Below, piece after piece: positions 1 through 6,143 of a stretch of 40,766 bases of DNA. The first letter of the stretch is position 1. Every line of letters starts with the position of its first letter. The translations under genes were made by a program, and so were the position numbers. Origin of the DNA: an uncultured Candidatus Berkelbacteria bacterium (GTDB lineage Bacteria; Patescibacteriota; UBA1384; UBA12157); contig CAIRFN010000010.1 in assembly GCA_903877885.1 (NCBI GenBank), forward strand, positions 1 to 40,766. Reading direction: 5' to 3'. Under the pieces are notes generated by a model that was not told the origin of the DNA, did not search any database, and saw nothing but the letters and a program-made list of their open reading frames with translations.

Positions 1-1
1 A

Positions 2-421
2 ACTCACACTGTTCATGCTGATGCTTCGCCATTTACGCCGATTACTACTCGTTATATCGGCGAATTTGGTTTTGTTGGTACAAATATCAAAGATATGGAG
101 TATAAGGGAAAAACATTCCCATTGCTTGGTATGGAGCGAAATGATAAAATAATCGACCAATACCGATTTGTTAGCGCTCCATATGGTGAAATTGCTAAAA
201 ATTACCGCAATAGTGAACCAGATCAAGAAACGGGTACGTTGGTGATATTAGTTAACCAAGAAAATGTATTAGATCAAATGCGCCAAAGCTTATCATCTGG
301 CGATTTGGTCTTAACTGCTTATCGACCAAATCCAGATAATCCAAAAGAGTATTTATTGGCTTTTGAACCAAAAATCAAGGTAGAAAATCCAACTGAAAAT
401 GTAGCCCAGGCTTTAGTCTGA
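2..421 (+). CDS. 3' end of an unrecognised protein (5' truncated by the window edge)
   Basis: The reading frame is open from the first complete codon (base 2) to a TGA at 419-421, giving at least 139 residues. An ATG at 95 exists, but the upstream codons read as ordinary protein (T-H-T-V-H-A-D...), so the true start lies outside the window. The visible part is soluble and acidic, without membrane segments, cysteine motifs or a fold I recognise. Its last 9 bases overlap the end of the convergent TrmB-like gene. Function unknown. Confidence 0.6.
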   Translation, partial: THTVHADASPFTPITTRYIGEFGFVGTNIKDMEYKGKTFPLLGMERNDKIIDQYRFVSAPYGEIAKNYRNSEPDQETGTLVILVNQENVLDQMRQSLSSGDLVLTAYRPNPDNPKEYLLAFEPKIKVENPTENVAQALV

Positions 422-1102
422 TTTTCCCGTACTCCAAACATATTCAAAAATTTGTCTTTGCATTTTTGTAATATATTCGTCCTCGATAATAAAACCAATC
501 GTATGATTTTTTAAAACAGTAATATAAGAAATTTTATTATCGTAAATTTGCATATTAATATTAAAGTTTTCCAGCTTGCCCTCAATAAATCTAACCAACG
601 TTAAGTCATCGGCCGCTTTAGTAAAATATTGGCGATTTGCGACTGTGTCTGCCACCACGATGCGTTTTTGTTTATGCAAGCGACGTCTGGCGGTAACAAA
701 CTTTTTATTTATATCGCGGGCGTATTTTGTCACCGCTTCAATATCGACAAAGGACAGAATTTCGCTTTTGGCGTCAAGCGCGTCACGAGTTAACTTTTCA
801 ATTGCTTCCTCGCCTTCGAAAAATTTAACACCCGGTTTGTGATAACTCAAGTTATAGCTCGAAATGATATTGGGCAAAATACTTTTAATTTCTTTTTGTG
901 TGCTAGACAAGTTCTCAATTTGTTTTTCAATGTAATTTTCGATCGCGTCAGGCGAGGCCAGCTCAAAGTACAGCTTCTTGTTTTTTTTGCTTTCTACAAC
1001 CAGCGAGCGGGCGACAAGGTCATAGATTTTATTGTAGCAATCGCCGCGTTTAAGGCCGGTGAGTTTGATAATGTTGCCGGCGGTTTGGCCGCCAGTGTCC
1101 AA
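413..1102 (-). CDS. TrmB-like transcriptional regulator, probably disrupted at its start
   Basis: The product resembles TrmB-type regulators: an N-terminal winged helix (T-A-G-N-I-I-K-L-T-G-L-K-R-G-D-C-Y) and a C-terminal effector-like domain with the usual V-K-F-F-E-G-E-E-A and F-V-T-A-R-R segments. It is a paralogue of the gene at 14674-15423. The coordinates use a TTG at 1102, the first standard start in the open frame, but this cuts off the first helix. The natural start is ATG at 1168-1166, with AGGAG (1177-1173) just upstream. Its second codon is TAA (1165-1163), after which the frame reads L-D-T-L-K-N-A-G-L-T-A-G-E-I-K-I-Y-E, the expected TrmB N-terminus. A single AAA-to-TAA change would explain this. 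Either the gene is a pseudogene, it uses a non-standard start or reinitiation, or there is a base error. Confidence 0.65.
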   Translation of the reverse strand: MDTGGQTAGNIIKLTGLKRGDCYNKIYDLVARSLVVESKKNKKLYFELASPDAIENYIEKQIENLSSTQKEIKSILPNIISSYNLSYHKPGVKFFEGEEAIEKLTRDALDAKSEILSFVDIEAVTKYARDINKKFVTARRRLHKQKRIVVADTVANRQYFTKAADDLTLVRFIEGKLENFNINMQIYDNKISYITVLKNHTIGFIIEDEYITKMQRQIFEYVWSTGKSD

Positions 1103-1162
1103 AAGCGTTTCGTAAATTTTGATTTCGCCGGCAGTTAACCCGGCATTTTTTAGTGTGTCTAA

Positions 1163-1177
1163 TTACATGGTACTCCT
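1163..1177 (-). promoter_or_regulatory. Ribosome site with a start-stop (ATG-TAA) in the TrmB-like frame
   Basis: On the minus strand AGGAG is followed after 4 nt by ATG and directly by TAA, in frame with the downstream TrmB-like coding sequence. This could be a nonsense mutation or a start-stop element that holds ribosomes and lets them reinitiate. Confidence 0.5.
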
Positions 1178-1181
1178 GTCT

Positions 1182-1290
1182 GTAGTTAGTAGTTGGTAGT
1201 AAGTAGTAGGTATAAAAACGATATTAATAGATATAAATTGATATAATTTCTTTCTATACTAAATACTAGATACTAAATACTAGATACTAA
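1182..1290. repeat. Intergenic TAGTA-type inverted repeat, copy 1
   Basis: Arm 1182-1212 is rich in TAGTTAGTAGT units. Arm 1257-1290 consists of TACTAAATACTAGA units, roughly the reverse complement. About 45 nt of A+T-rich DNA separate them. On the minus strand the element ends just before the ribosome site of the TrmB-like gene. It belongs to the same family as the copies at 10936, 17138 and 31738. Confidence 0.55.
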
Positions 1291-1306
1291 TTTTTATCAC
1301 TAACTC

Positions 1307-1335
1307 TTGACAATTTAGTAAAAAGGTGCTATAAT
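1307..1335 (+). promoter_or_regulatory. Consensus sigma-70-type promoter
   Basis: TTGACA (1307-1312) and TATAAT (1330-1335) are separated by exactly 17 bp, matching consensus at all 12 positions. Transcription would start near 1342, exactly where the structured RNA begins, and no good coding start lies close by. This is the strongest promoter in the window. Confidence 0.85.
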
Positions 1336-1339
1336 AGTT

Positions 1340-1600
1340 AGTCAACAATGAATTAGGTCATTGTTCAGCCCATTGACAACTAAATCGCGTTTTAACCTTA
1401 AAAAGGCACGCTTTGAACAGTTTAACAGGTTTACTTCCTCTATCCTTCGGGATCTAGGATATCGGCCACTGCTTCCCTCTGGGAGGCGGTCCGGGATCGG
1501 TTCTAACCTTATGGTGCGAACCCCAATTGCCTCTATAGGGCAACCCAAACAAGTCCTCCAGAACTCTATCTGGAACAACCAGTTAAATATCAAATTTTGA
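1340..1600 (+). ncRNA. Candidate structured non-coding RNA or long 5' leader
   Basis: Directly behind the consensus promoter lies a stretch with no convincing ORF but many helices. There is a hairpin at 1344-1365 (8 bp). A 165-nt domain is closed by TTAAC/GGTT (1422-1431) pairing with AACC/GTTAA (1577-1586). Inside it are ATCC-TTCG-GGAT (1442-1453), a 10-bp stem capped by TCT (1468-1490), a two-part stem at 1499-1522, TTGCC/GGCAA (1527-1543) and TCCAGA/TCTGGA (1557-1574). The hairpins arranged round one closing stem resemble a multi-way junction. It does not match RNase P, tmRNA, SRP RNA or 6S RNA as I know them. It could be an independent RNA or the leader of the gene at 2060. Confidence 0.45.
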
Positions 1601-2059
1601 GATGTAATAGATATATTTTTGCTCACAGGAGTATAAAAATATGTGTACTACTCACACCAGTTATATCTGTCATTCTCGAGTCGGACAGGAGTCCGACATC
1701 GGGAATCCAGTATTCTGGCGTTTCAAAGGAGAGGAAACTCTCAAAATACTCAAAGCGGTCTTTCAAGGTTAAAAACGCCAGTTTTACACTTCAGGAAGTG
1801 TAAAACTACTATAAATATGCCAATTTTCTAACTTTTTGTCGAGGCGGAACAACATATATTTAGTTATTTTAAGCGCAAGCTTTATTACTCTATATATGCC
1901 GCGTAGACGAAAGTCGGAACTATTGCATATTGAGGGGCCTTTGGAGACAAAGGCATTCCTCTTCTGGTTTTCACAGGTTGAAAGGCAGAAGAGGGATTTA
2001 TTCCCTAAATTTCTTCATAACCCGTTATGGCCTTGAGCCGGAGGGTAGGAGGTGAAGAA
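1601..2059 (+). other. Hairpin-rich untranslated stretch upstream of the 2060 gene
   Basis: Further perfect hairpins follow: AGGA-capped stem 1672-1706, GAGAG-GAAA-CTCTC (1729-1742), an 11-bp stem with CAGG loop (1781-1806), AAGC-GCAA-GCTT (1871-1882), GCCTTTG-GAGA-CAAAGGC (1937-1954) and CCTCTTCTG/CAGAAGAGG (1958-1994). CTGGCGTTT (1715-1723) also pairs with 1773-1781 around the GAAA hairpin. Two weak small ORFs are possible: 1641-1772 (43 aa, AGGAG at 1627-1631) and 1896-2036 (46 aa, basic start M-P-R-R-R-K, no ribosome site). I cannot tell whether either is translated. Confidence 0.4.
1669..1710. repeat. GTCATTC...GAATCCAG palindromic repeat, copy 1
   Basis: The ends GTCATTC (1669-1675) and GAATCCAG (1703-1710) bracket a 15-bp, AGGA-capped hairpin with one bulge and one wobble pair. 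The same ends in reverse orientation bound the element at 4423-4463. Short palindromes with these ends are common dispersed repeats in many bacterial genomes. Confidence 0.5.
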
Positions 2060-2923
2060 ATGACAGAGTTGAAAAAAACTCTGCGGGAGCAACTTGCTGC
2101 TTTCGCAGAGGCCGGAATTGTCGAGGAGGCGGCCCGCCTCCTCGACAAAATGCTGGGTGGTCCCCAGTACCGCCACGGATGGCGGGTCGCCGAAACCCTC
2201 CGCCTGGTGGCGGAGGAAAACGCATCCGTCCCAGGGATGGGATGGATGATGCTCGTCGCCGACTTAGTCGGTGTGGGCGGGCCACAAGGAGTGGCCGGTT
2301 TCGGCACGGCGCGTATCGCGCCGTTCTCTGGTCTGGGGTCAGGCCGGAAGCAGGCAAACGATGGCGGCTGCTGGATGGCAGCCGCCGTTGACGCCATTTA
2401 TGGCGTCAAGTTTTCCCTCGGCGTCAAGGATGACGCCGGCTACCTGTTGGTCGATGATCAGCAGGTAGGATTCGAGGCTCTTCCGCTGGAGTGGCGGAAG
2501 AGCCTCACCGCCAACTGCCTGCGGGCAGTGGCGGAGGGGAAAAGCCATGGATGGCATCAATTGGGCAGGGGTGTCAGAACCCCTGACCTTAAGGTCGCGT
2601 TATCTCGGGGGCCGATGGGGTCTCCGAGATACGTCCCTGTTCAGGGGACGGCGGCCGAGTGGGCCGCCGTCCTCAACCTGGTGCTTAAGGAAGAGCGCCA
2701 GGTAGCGGCGGAAGCCGCTCGTCGTCGGCAGGAAGCCGAAACCCCGGTGCAGGAAGTGCCGGAAGAAATCCTCGGCATGGATGTCGAGGTAGACCCGGCA
2801 CAGGATGAGCCGGAAGACTTCTTCTTCGAGAAAGAAGAAGTCATGCCCCTCACGGAAGAGGAGCAGCGCGCTCGGTACGAGCGCGTCCGCGCTGATTACG
2901 GCGCGATCGACGAAGAGGACTAA
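2060..2923 (+). CDS. Unrecognised 287-aa acidic protein encoded by a hairpin-saturated, G+C-rich gene
   Basis: The start is ATG at 2060, 6 nt after a near-perfect ribosome site (AGGAGGTG, 2047-2054); an in-frame ATG at 2027 has none. The product looks like a genuine protein: an amphipathic N-terminal helix (M-T-E-L-K-K-T-L-R-E-Q-L), a Gly-rich centre, a helical A-A-E-W-A-A-V-L-N-L segment, a basic helix and a very acidic tail ending D-E-E-D. There is no signal peptide, membrane segment or catalytic motif I recognise. The nucleotide sequence is extraordinary: about 25 stems of at least 5 bp in 864 nt, for example 2118-2148 (14 bp), 2474-2506 (13 bp), 2646-2672 (11 bp), 2816-2842 (11 bp) and 2388-2409 (10 bp). 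Ten of them carry GGA in the loop. One sampled line (2641-2700) is about 68% G+C against about 28% at 3301-3360, suggesting acquisition. Function unknown. Confidence 0.65.
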   Translation: MTELKKTLREQLAAFAEAGIVEEAARLLDKMLGGPQYRHGWRVAETLRLVAEENASVPGMGWMMLVADLVGVGGPQGVAGFGTARIAPFSGLGSGRKQANDGGCWMAAAVDAIYGVKFSLGVKDDAGYLLVDDQQVGFEALPLEWRKSLTANCLRAVAEGKSHGWHQLGRGVRTPDLKVALSRGPMGSPRYVPVQGTAAEWAAVLNLVLKEERQVAAEAARRRQEAETPVQEVPEEILGMDVEVDPAQDEPEDFFFEKEEVMPLTEEEQRARYERVRADYGAIDEED

Positions 2924-2991
2924 AATCCTCCTCGCTGATAATATCTGCACCGGCTGATATCCGGTGGGAAAAACTATCAAATGTTTGGGAT

Positions 2992-3016
2992 TTCCCCCGC
3001 TCACAAGGCGGGGGAA
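2992..3016 (+). terminator. Strong G+C hairpin ending the hairpin-rich unit
   Basis: TTCCCCCGC (2992-3000) pairs with GCGGGGGAA (3008-3016) across a 7-nt loop. The following sequence (TCTTAATTTAG) has only a poor T-tract, so this may stabilise the 3' end rather than terminate transcription. Confidence 0.4.
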
Positions 3017-3156
3017 TCTTAATTTAGAAACAGGCTAAAGCCTGGGCTATGTAAAATCTAAATATTTAACCTGCAAGCAATTTTGTGGCGGCTTTGCCGC
3101 CTTGAAAGACATTAGTCATTTAGGTGTGGCGCAGTTGCCAACTCCTGCACTTTTGT

Positions 3157-3180
3157 TTGCAGATTAAATTAAAAAATCCG
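3157..3180 (+). repeat. 24-bp direct repeat, left copy
   Basis: TTGCAGATTAAATTAAAAAA plus TCCG is identical to 4101-4124, where it forms the last codons, stop and first terminator arm of the Bro-N gene. The left copy therefore looks like a remnant of a second gene end. Confidence 0.75.
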
Positions 3181-3206
3181 TTTAGAGAAATCTGGGCGGA
3201 TTTTTT
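3171..3206. terminator. Bidirectional-type intrinsic terminator
   Basis: AAAAAATCCG (3171-3180) pairs with CGGATTTTTT (3197-3206). A T-run on one side and an A-run on the other would serve both directions. It is nearly the same as the terminator at 4115-4152. Confidence 0.7.
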
Positions 3207-3217
3207 AGATTGAAAAC

Positions 3218-3246
3218 TTGTATTGTTCGGTCTTTGTTCGTATAAT
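3218..3246 (+). promoter_or_regulatory. Promoter of the Bro-N gene
   Basis: TTGTAT (3218-3223) and a perfect TATAAT (3241-3246) are 17 bp apart. AGGAG (3267-3271) then precedes ATG at 3278. Confidence 0.6.
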
Positions 3247-3277
3247 TAATATATATAATATAAAAAAGGAGAATAAT

Positions 3278-4111
3278 ATGGAAAACTTTACCAATATCGC
3301 AATCTTCAAAGGAAAAAAAGTTCGAAAAATTATTTATCAGAATGAGTGGTGGTTTTCTGTGATTGATGTTATTGAAGCATTAACTGATAGCGAAAGACCA
3401 AGTGTTTATTGGACTGCGATGAAATCTCGAGTAAAAAATGAAGATGAAATTGAGTTATCTACAATTTGTAGACAACTAAAATTAGAATCATCTGATGGCA
3501 AAAAATATAATACCGATTGCGCTAACACAGAAGGACTTTTTCGAATTATTCAATCAATCCCCTCGCCTAAAGCAGAGCCATTTAAGCGCTGGCTGGCAAA
3601 GGTTGGTTATGAACGAGTCCAGGAAATTGATGATCCAGAATTAGCGACAAAAAGAACACGAATACTATACAAACTAAAAGGATATCCTGATAGCTGGATT
3701 GAAAAACGAATTCGGGTAATTGCGATTCGCGAAGAATTAACAGATGAATGGAAAAACCGCGGGGTTAAAGAACATACTGATTATGAAATTTTGACTGCGG
3801 AAATATCCAAAGCGACTTTTGGTGTGACGCCTGCTGAATATAAGAAACTCAAAGGTTTAAAGCGAGAAAATTTACGCGACCATATGGATGATTTTGAATT
3901 GATTTTTAATATGTTAGGTGAAAGATCAACAACTGAAATCCATCGAACGGAAAATTCTCAAGGAGTGCCAAAATTGAAATATGATGCTAATCGTGGTGGT
4001 CGGATTGCTGGTAACGCTCGGAAAGAATTAGAAAAGGAGTTAGGCCATTCGGTTGTATCAAAAGAAAATTTCCTGCCAACAAAGAAAAGTAAAAAATTGC
4101 TTGCAGATTAA
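3278..4111 (+). CDS. Bro-N domain (antirepressor-like) protein
   Basis: The 277-residue product opens with a Bro-N domain: I-F-K-G-K-K-V-R-K-I with W-W-F-S-V-I-D-V-I-E-A-L, and later F-K-R-W-L-A-K-V-G-Y-E-R-V, spanning roughly residues 5-125. The family is known from phage antirepressors and DNA-damage-inducible DinD-like proteins that bind DNA. The C-terminal half is charged and helical, with a region seen in chromosomal Bro-N proteins (Y-K-L-K-G-Y-P-D-S-W-I). ATG 3278 is chosen over an upstream in-frame ATG at 3218 because of AGGAG at 3267-3271; the longer start would overlap the promoter. The gene lies between two 24-bp direct repeats and similar terminators, as if it were a single-gene cassette. 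Its target is unknown. Confidence 0.75.
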   Translation: MENFTNIAIFKGKKVRKIIYQNEWWFSVIDVIEALTDSERPSVYWTAMKSRVKNEDEIELSTICRQLKLESSDGKKYNTDCANTEGLFRIIQSIPSPKAEPFKRWLAKVGYERVQEIDDPELATKRTRILYKLKGYPDSWIEKRIRVIAIREELTDEWKNRGVKEHTDYEILTAEISKATFGVTPAEYKKLKGLKRENLRDHMDDFELIFNMLGERSTTEIHRTENSQGVPKLKYDANRGGRIAGNARKELEKELGHSVVSKENFLPTKKSKKLLAD

Positions 4112-4124
4112 ATTAAAAAATCCG
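4101..4124 (+). repeat. 24-bp direct repeat, right copy
   Basis: Identical to 3157-3180, with the two copies 944 bp apart. It covers the final codons of the Bro-N gene and the first arm of its terminator. Confidence 0.75.
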
Positions 4125-4152
4125 TCGTTTATTTTTAAATGGCGGATTTTTT
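4115..4152. terminator. Bidirectional terminator between the Bro-N gene and the convergent coiled-coil gene
   Basis: AAAAAATCCG (4115-4124) pairs with CGGATTTTTT (4143-4152). It lies between two convergent stops and can serve both. Confidence 0.75.
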
Positions 4153-4163
4153 AGTATCAAATT

Positions 4164-4355
4164 TTAGGCTTTAGCGGCTTCGAGTTCTGCTAAACGTTTT
4201 TCTAGACGACTGACTTTTCGCCTTAATGTCAAAAAATCCTGGCCAAGTACACCTTCATCTTCAAGAGTCCGTTTTTCTAATCTATTTAATTCAGTTTTAA
4301 TCTCATTTAATTCTTGGTGAGCCTGACGAAATTTATTTGTAATTTCTTTTGGCAT
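4164..4355 (-). CDS. Small coiled-coil protein (63 aa)
   Basis: The product is almost entirely predicted coiled coil. Leucine or isoleucine recurs with heptad spacing among Glu, Lys and Arg (E-L-N-E-I-K-T-E-L-N-R-L-E-K-R, then V-S-R-L-E-K-R-L-A-E-L-E). There is no membrane segment or cysteine. An AAGGAAAC ribosome site precedes the ATG at 4355. It is convergent with the Bro-N gene and shares its terminator. I do not recognise a family. Such short coiled coils often act as oligomerisation partners, but nothing here identifies a role. Confidence 0.55.
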   Translation of the reverse strand: MPKEITNKFRQAHQELNEIKTELNRLEKRTLEDEGVLGQDFLTLRRKVSRLEKRLAELEAAKA

Positions 4356-4422
4356 TTTGTTTCCTTAAATTTATTTTAGCACAAATGTAAAATTTTTTAA
4401 TATCAAATTCAGTATCGATTTT

Positions 4423-4463
4423 CCTGGATTCCAGATCCTGACGCCGTCCGGTCTGGAATGACA
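4423..4463. repeat. GTCATTC...GAATCCAG palindromic repeat, copy 2
   Basis: Reverse orientation relative to 1669-1710. ATTCCAGA (4428-4435) pairs with TCTGGAAT (4452-4459), and the outer ends CCTGGATTC and GAATGAC match copy 1. It lies in the spacer before the pilB-like gene. Confidence 0.5.
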
Positions 4464-4527
4464 AAAATTTATTTGGCAAACGTGGAGGAGAGTGATATTA
4501 TCAAGTTAGTATTAAAAAGGAGCATAT

Positions 4528-6063
4528 ATGAATATCAATAATGATGTTGATTCAACATTAAAACAAATGTCGCAAGACGATGAGGAAATGACAGCTAAGG
4601 CGATGGCTCAAGCTTTGGGTTTGCCTTATATTGATCTAAAAAACTATCCAATCGAGCCAAAAATTTTGAAAATTATTCCCGAAGAAGAGGCGATTAAAAA
4701 TCGCGCCGTGGCATTTTTGCGCGATCAAGAAGGTCAAGTTAAAGTTTTGACCGACAAGGCCGATAACCCAAATTTAAGATCAATGCTAGAGAAAATCGCC
4801 GAAGCCAAACATGAAAATTTTTTAATTTCCTTTGGCTCAAAAAAATCGGTGGATTTTGGCTTAACTTTATATAAAAATGTTCCGATTGATCGCAGTAAAG
4901 AGGATCAAGTTCATGTGACTCAAGAGTTGCAGGAAACCTTTGATGAGGGGATGAAAAGCTTGATTGACTTGCGCGATAAAATTTCCAAAGTTTCCACTAC
5001 GGAAATTTTGGATTTAATTTTTGCCGGCGCGATTAAAAATGACGCCTCTGATATTCATCTTGAACCAGAAGAAACTGATGTTAGAATTCGCTATCGCGTT
5101 GACGGTATTTTGCAGGATGTGGCGGATTTACCGACCGCGGCGTTTAAACAAATTATCGGTCGAATTAAATATTTATCTAAACTTAAACTGGATGTGACTC
5201 ATCCTCAAGACGGTCGGTTTACAATTGATGTTTTGGGCGAAGAAGTCGATATTCGTGTCGCCACACTGCCAAGCAGTTTTGGCGAAGCGGTGGTAATGCG
5301 ACTTTTACCAAAAAAGAAATCGTTTATTACTTTAGAACAACTCGGTTTTCGTCCTGATGCTCTCCAGGCCGTCGAAGCGGCGATTAGTTTACCTCAAGGT
5401 TTGATTTTCAATACCGGGCCGACTGGATCGGGTAAATCAACGACTTTATATGCGATTTTACAAAAGCTAAATACACCGGAAAAGAAGATTATTACGATGG
5501 AAAATCCGGTTGAATATCGCATTGAAGGCATTGAGCAAATTCAAGTCGATATGGATAATGAGACTGCCTTTTTAGACATCTTGAAAGGCTCTCTACGGCA
5601 AGATCCAAACGTCATGATGATCGGTGAGATTCGGGATGCCGAAAGCGCTGACATCGCCTTGCAGGCGGCGATGACCGGACACTTAGTCCTAACCACGCTC
5701 CACACAAACAATGCGCCTTCGGCTTTTGCCCGTTTGGCCGAAATTGGAGTTAAACCCTATCTGATGGCTGGTACAATAAACCTGATTATTGGTCAGCGTT
5801 TAGTGCGCAAAATTCATACCGAATGTGGCGGCAAAGGTTGTCCAATTTGTCATCAGACTGGTTATAAAGGCCGAGTGGCTTTAGTCGAATATATTAAGCC
5901 GACTGCGGAAATTGAAGATCTCATTTTACGTCAAGCACCGATTCGTGAGTTTGAAGAAATGGCCAAAAAACTTGGCATGAAAACAATGTATCAAGACGGC
6001 ATGGAAAAAGTGGCCGCCGGTATCACAACCAAAGAAGAAGTCGAACGCGTGACACAAGAATAA
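4528..6063 (+). CDS. pilB: Type IV pilus / type II secretion assembly ATPase (PilB/GspE family)
   Basis: This cytoplasmic hexameric ATPase family drives pilin polymerisation. The N-terminal GspE_N domain (about residues 15-110, A-L-G-L-P-Y-I-D-L) is followed by the ATPase core. This has Walker A G-P-T-G-S-G-K-S-T-T (near 297), a Walker B region N-V-M-M-I-G-E-I-R-D (near 360) and the His box L-T-T-L-H-T-N-N-A-P-S. At 511 residues it is shorter than typical PilB (about 560). The usual four-cysteine zinc insertion is reduced to a single C-P-I-C pair (near 437-440) plus one upstream Cys. AAGGAG lies 7 nt before the ATG. It is convergent with the pilin-like operon, which it plausibly serves, although those proteins are TrbC/VirB2-like rather than classical type IV pilins. 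Confidence 0.9.
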   Translation: MNINNDVDSTLKQMSQDDEEMTAKAMAQALGLPYIDLKNYPIEPKILKIIPEEEAIKNRAVAFLRDQEGQVKVLTDKADNPNLRSMLEKIAEAKHENFLISFGSKKSVDFGLTLYKNVPIDRSKEDQVHVTQELQETFDEGMKSLIDLRDKISKVSTTEILDLIFAGAIKNDASDIHLEPEETDVRIRYRVDGILQDVADLPTAAFKQIIGRIKYLSKLKLDVTHPQDGRFTIDVLGEEVDIRVATLPSSFGEAVVMRLLPKKKSFITLEQLGFRPDALQAVEAAISLPQGLIFNTGPTGSGKSTTLYAILQKLNTPEKKIITMENPVEYRIEGIEQIQVDMDNETAFLDILKGSLRQDPNVMMIGEIRDAESADIALQAAMTGHLVLTTLHTNNAPSAFARLAEIGVKPYLMAGTINLIIGQRLVRKIHTECGGKGCPICHQTGYKGRVALVEYIKPTAEIEDLILRQAPIREFEEMAKKLGMKTMYQDGMEKVAAGITTKEEVERVTQE

Positions 6064-6080
6064 AAAATTTTAAGTACCAA

Positions 6081-6121
6081 AAAACCCCGCTAAAACACGA
6101 AAGTGAAGTAGGCGGGGTTTT
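6081..6121. terminator. Bidirectional terminator between pilB-like gene and pilin operon
   Basis: AAAACCCCGC (6081-6090) pairs with GCGGGGTTTT (6112-6121) between convergent stops. Confidence 0.85.
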
Positions 6122-6143
6122 AAAATATCAAAGATTATGTTTG

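Larger units (their letters stand above)
2924..3277 (+). other. Structured 3' untranslated region and spacer
   Basis: Hairpins continue past the stop codon: CACCGG/CCGGTG (2948-2966), CCCCCGC/GCGGGGG (2994-3014), CAGGC-TAAA-GCCTG (3031-3044) and GGCGGC-TTT-GCCGCC (3087-3101). The 24-bp direct repeat and terminator at 3157-3206 follow, then the promoter of the Bro-N gene. I see no coding sequence. Confidence 0.55.

Noticed and set aside
413-1168. Alternative genetic code to explain the ATG-TAA
   Set aside because: TAA and TGA act as normal stops at the ends of many genes in the window.
1182-1290. CRISPR array in the TACTAAATACTAGA repeats
   Set aside because: The units are short and adjacent with no unique spacers; they form inverted arms.
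1340-1600. RNase P, tmRNA, SRP RNA or 6S RNA
   Set aside because: None of the conserved motifs I know for these RNAs is present.
1342-1626. Minus-strand ORF of 94 aa and plus-strand ORF of 79 aa over the structured RNA
   Set aside because: They overlap each other, have no ribosome site and coincide with base-paired sequence; open frames there are explained by the RNA structure.
2005-3004. Long ORFs on the minus strand and other frames of the G+C-rich gene
   Set aside because: High G+C and inverted repeats keep several frames open. Only the 2060 frame has a strong ribosome site and protein-like composition.
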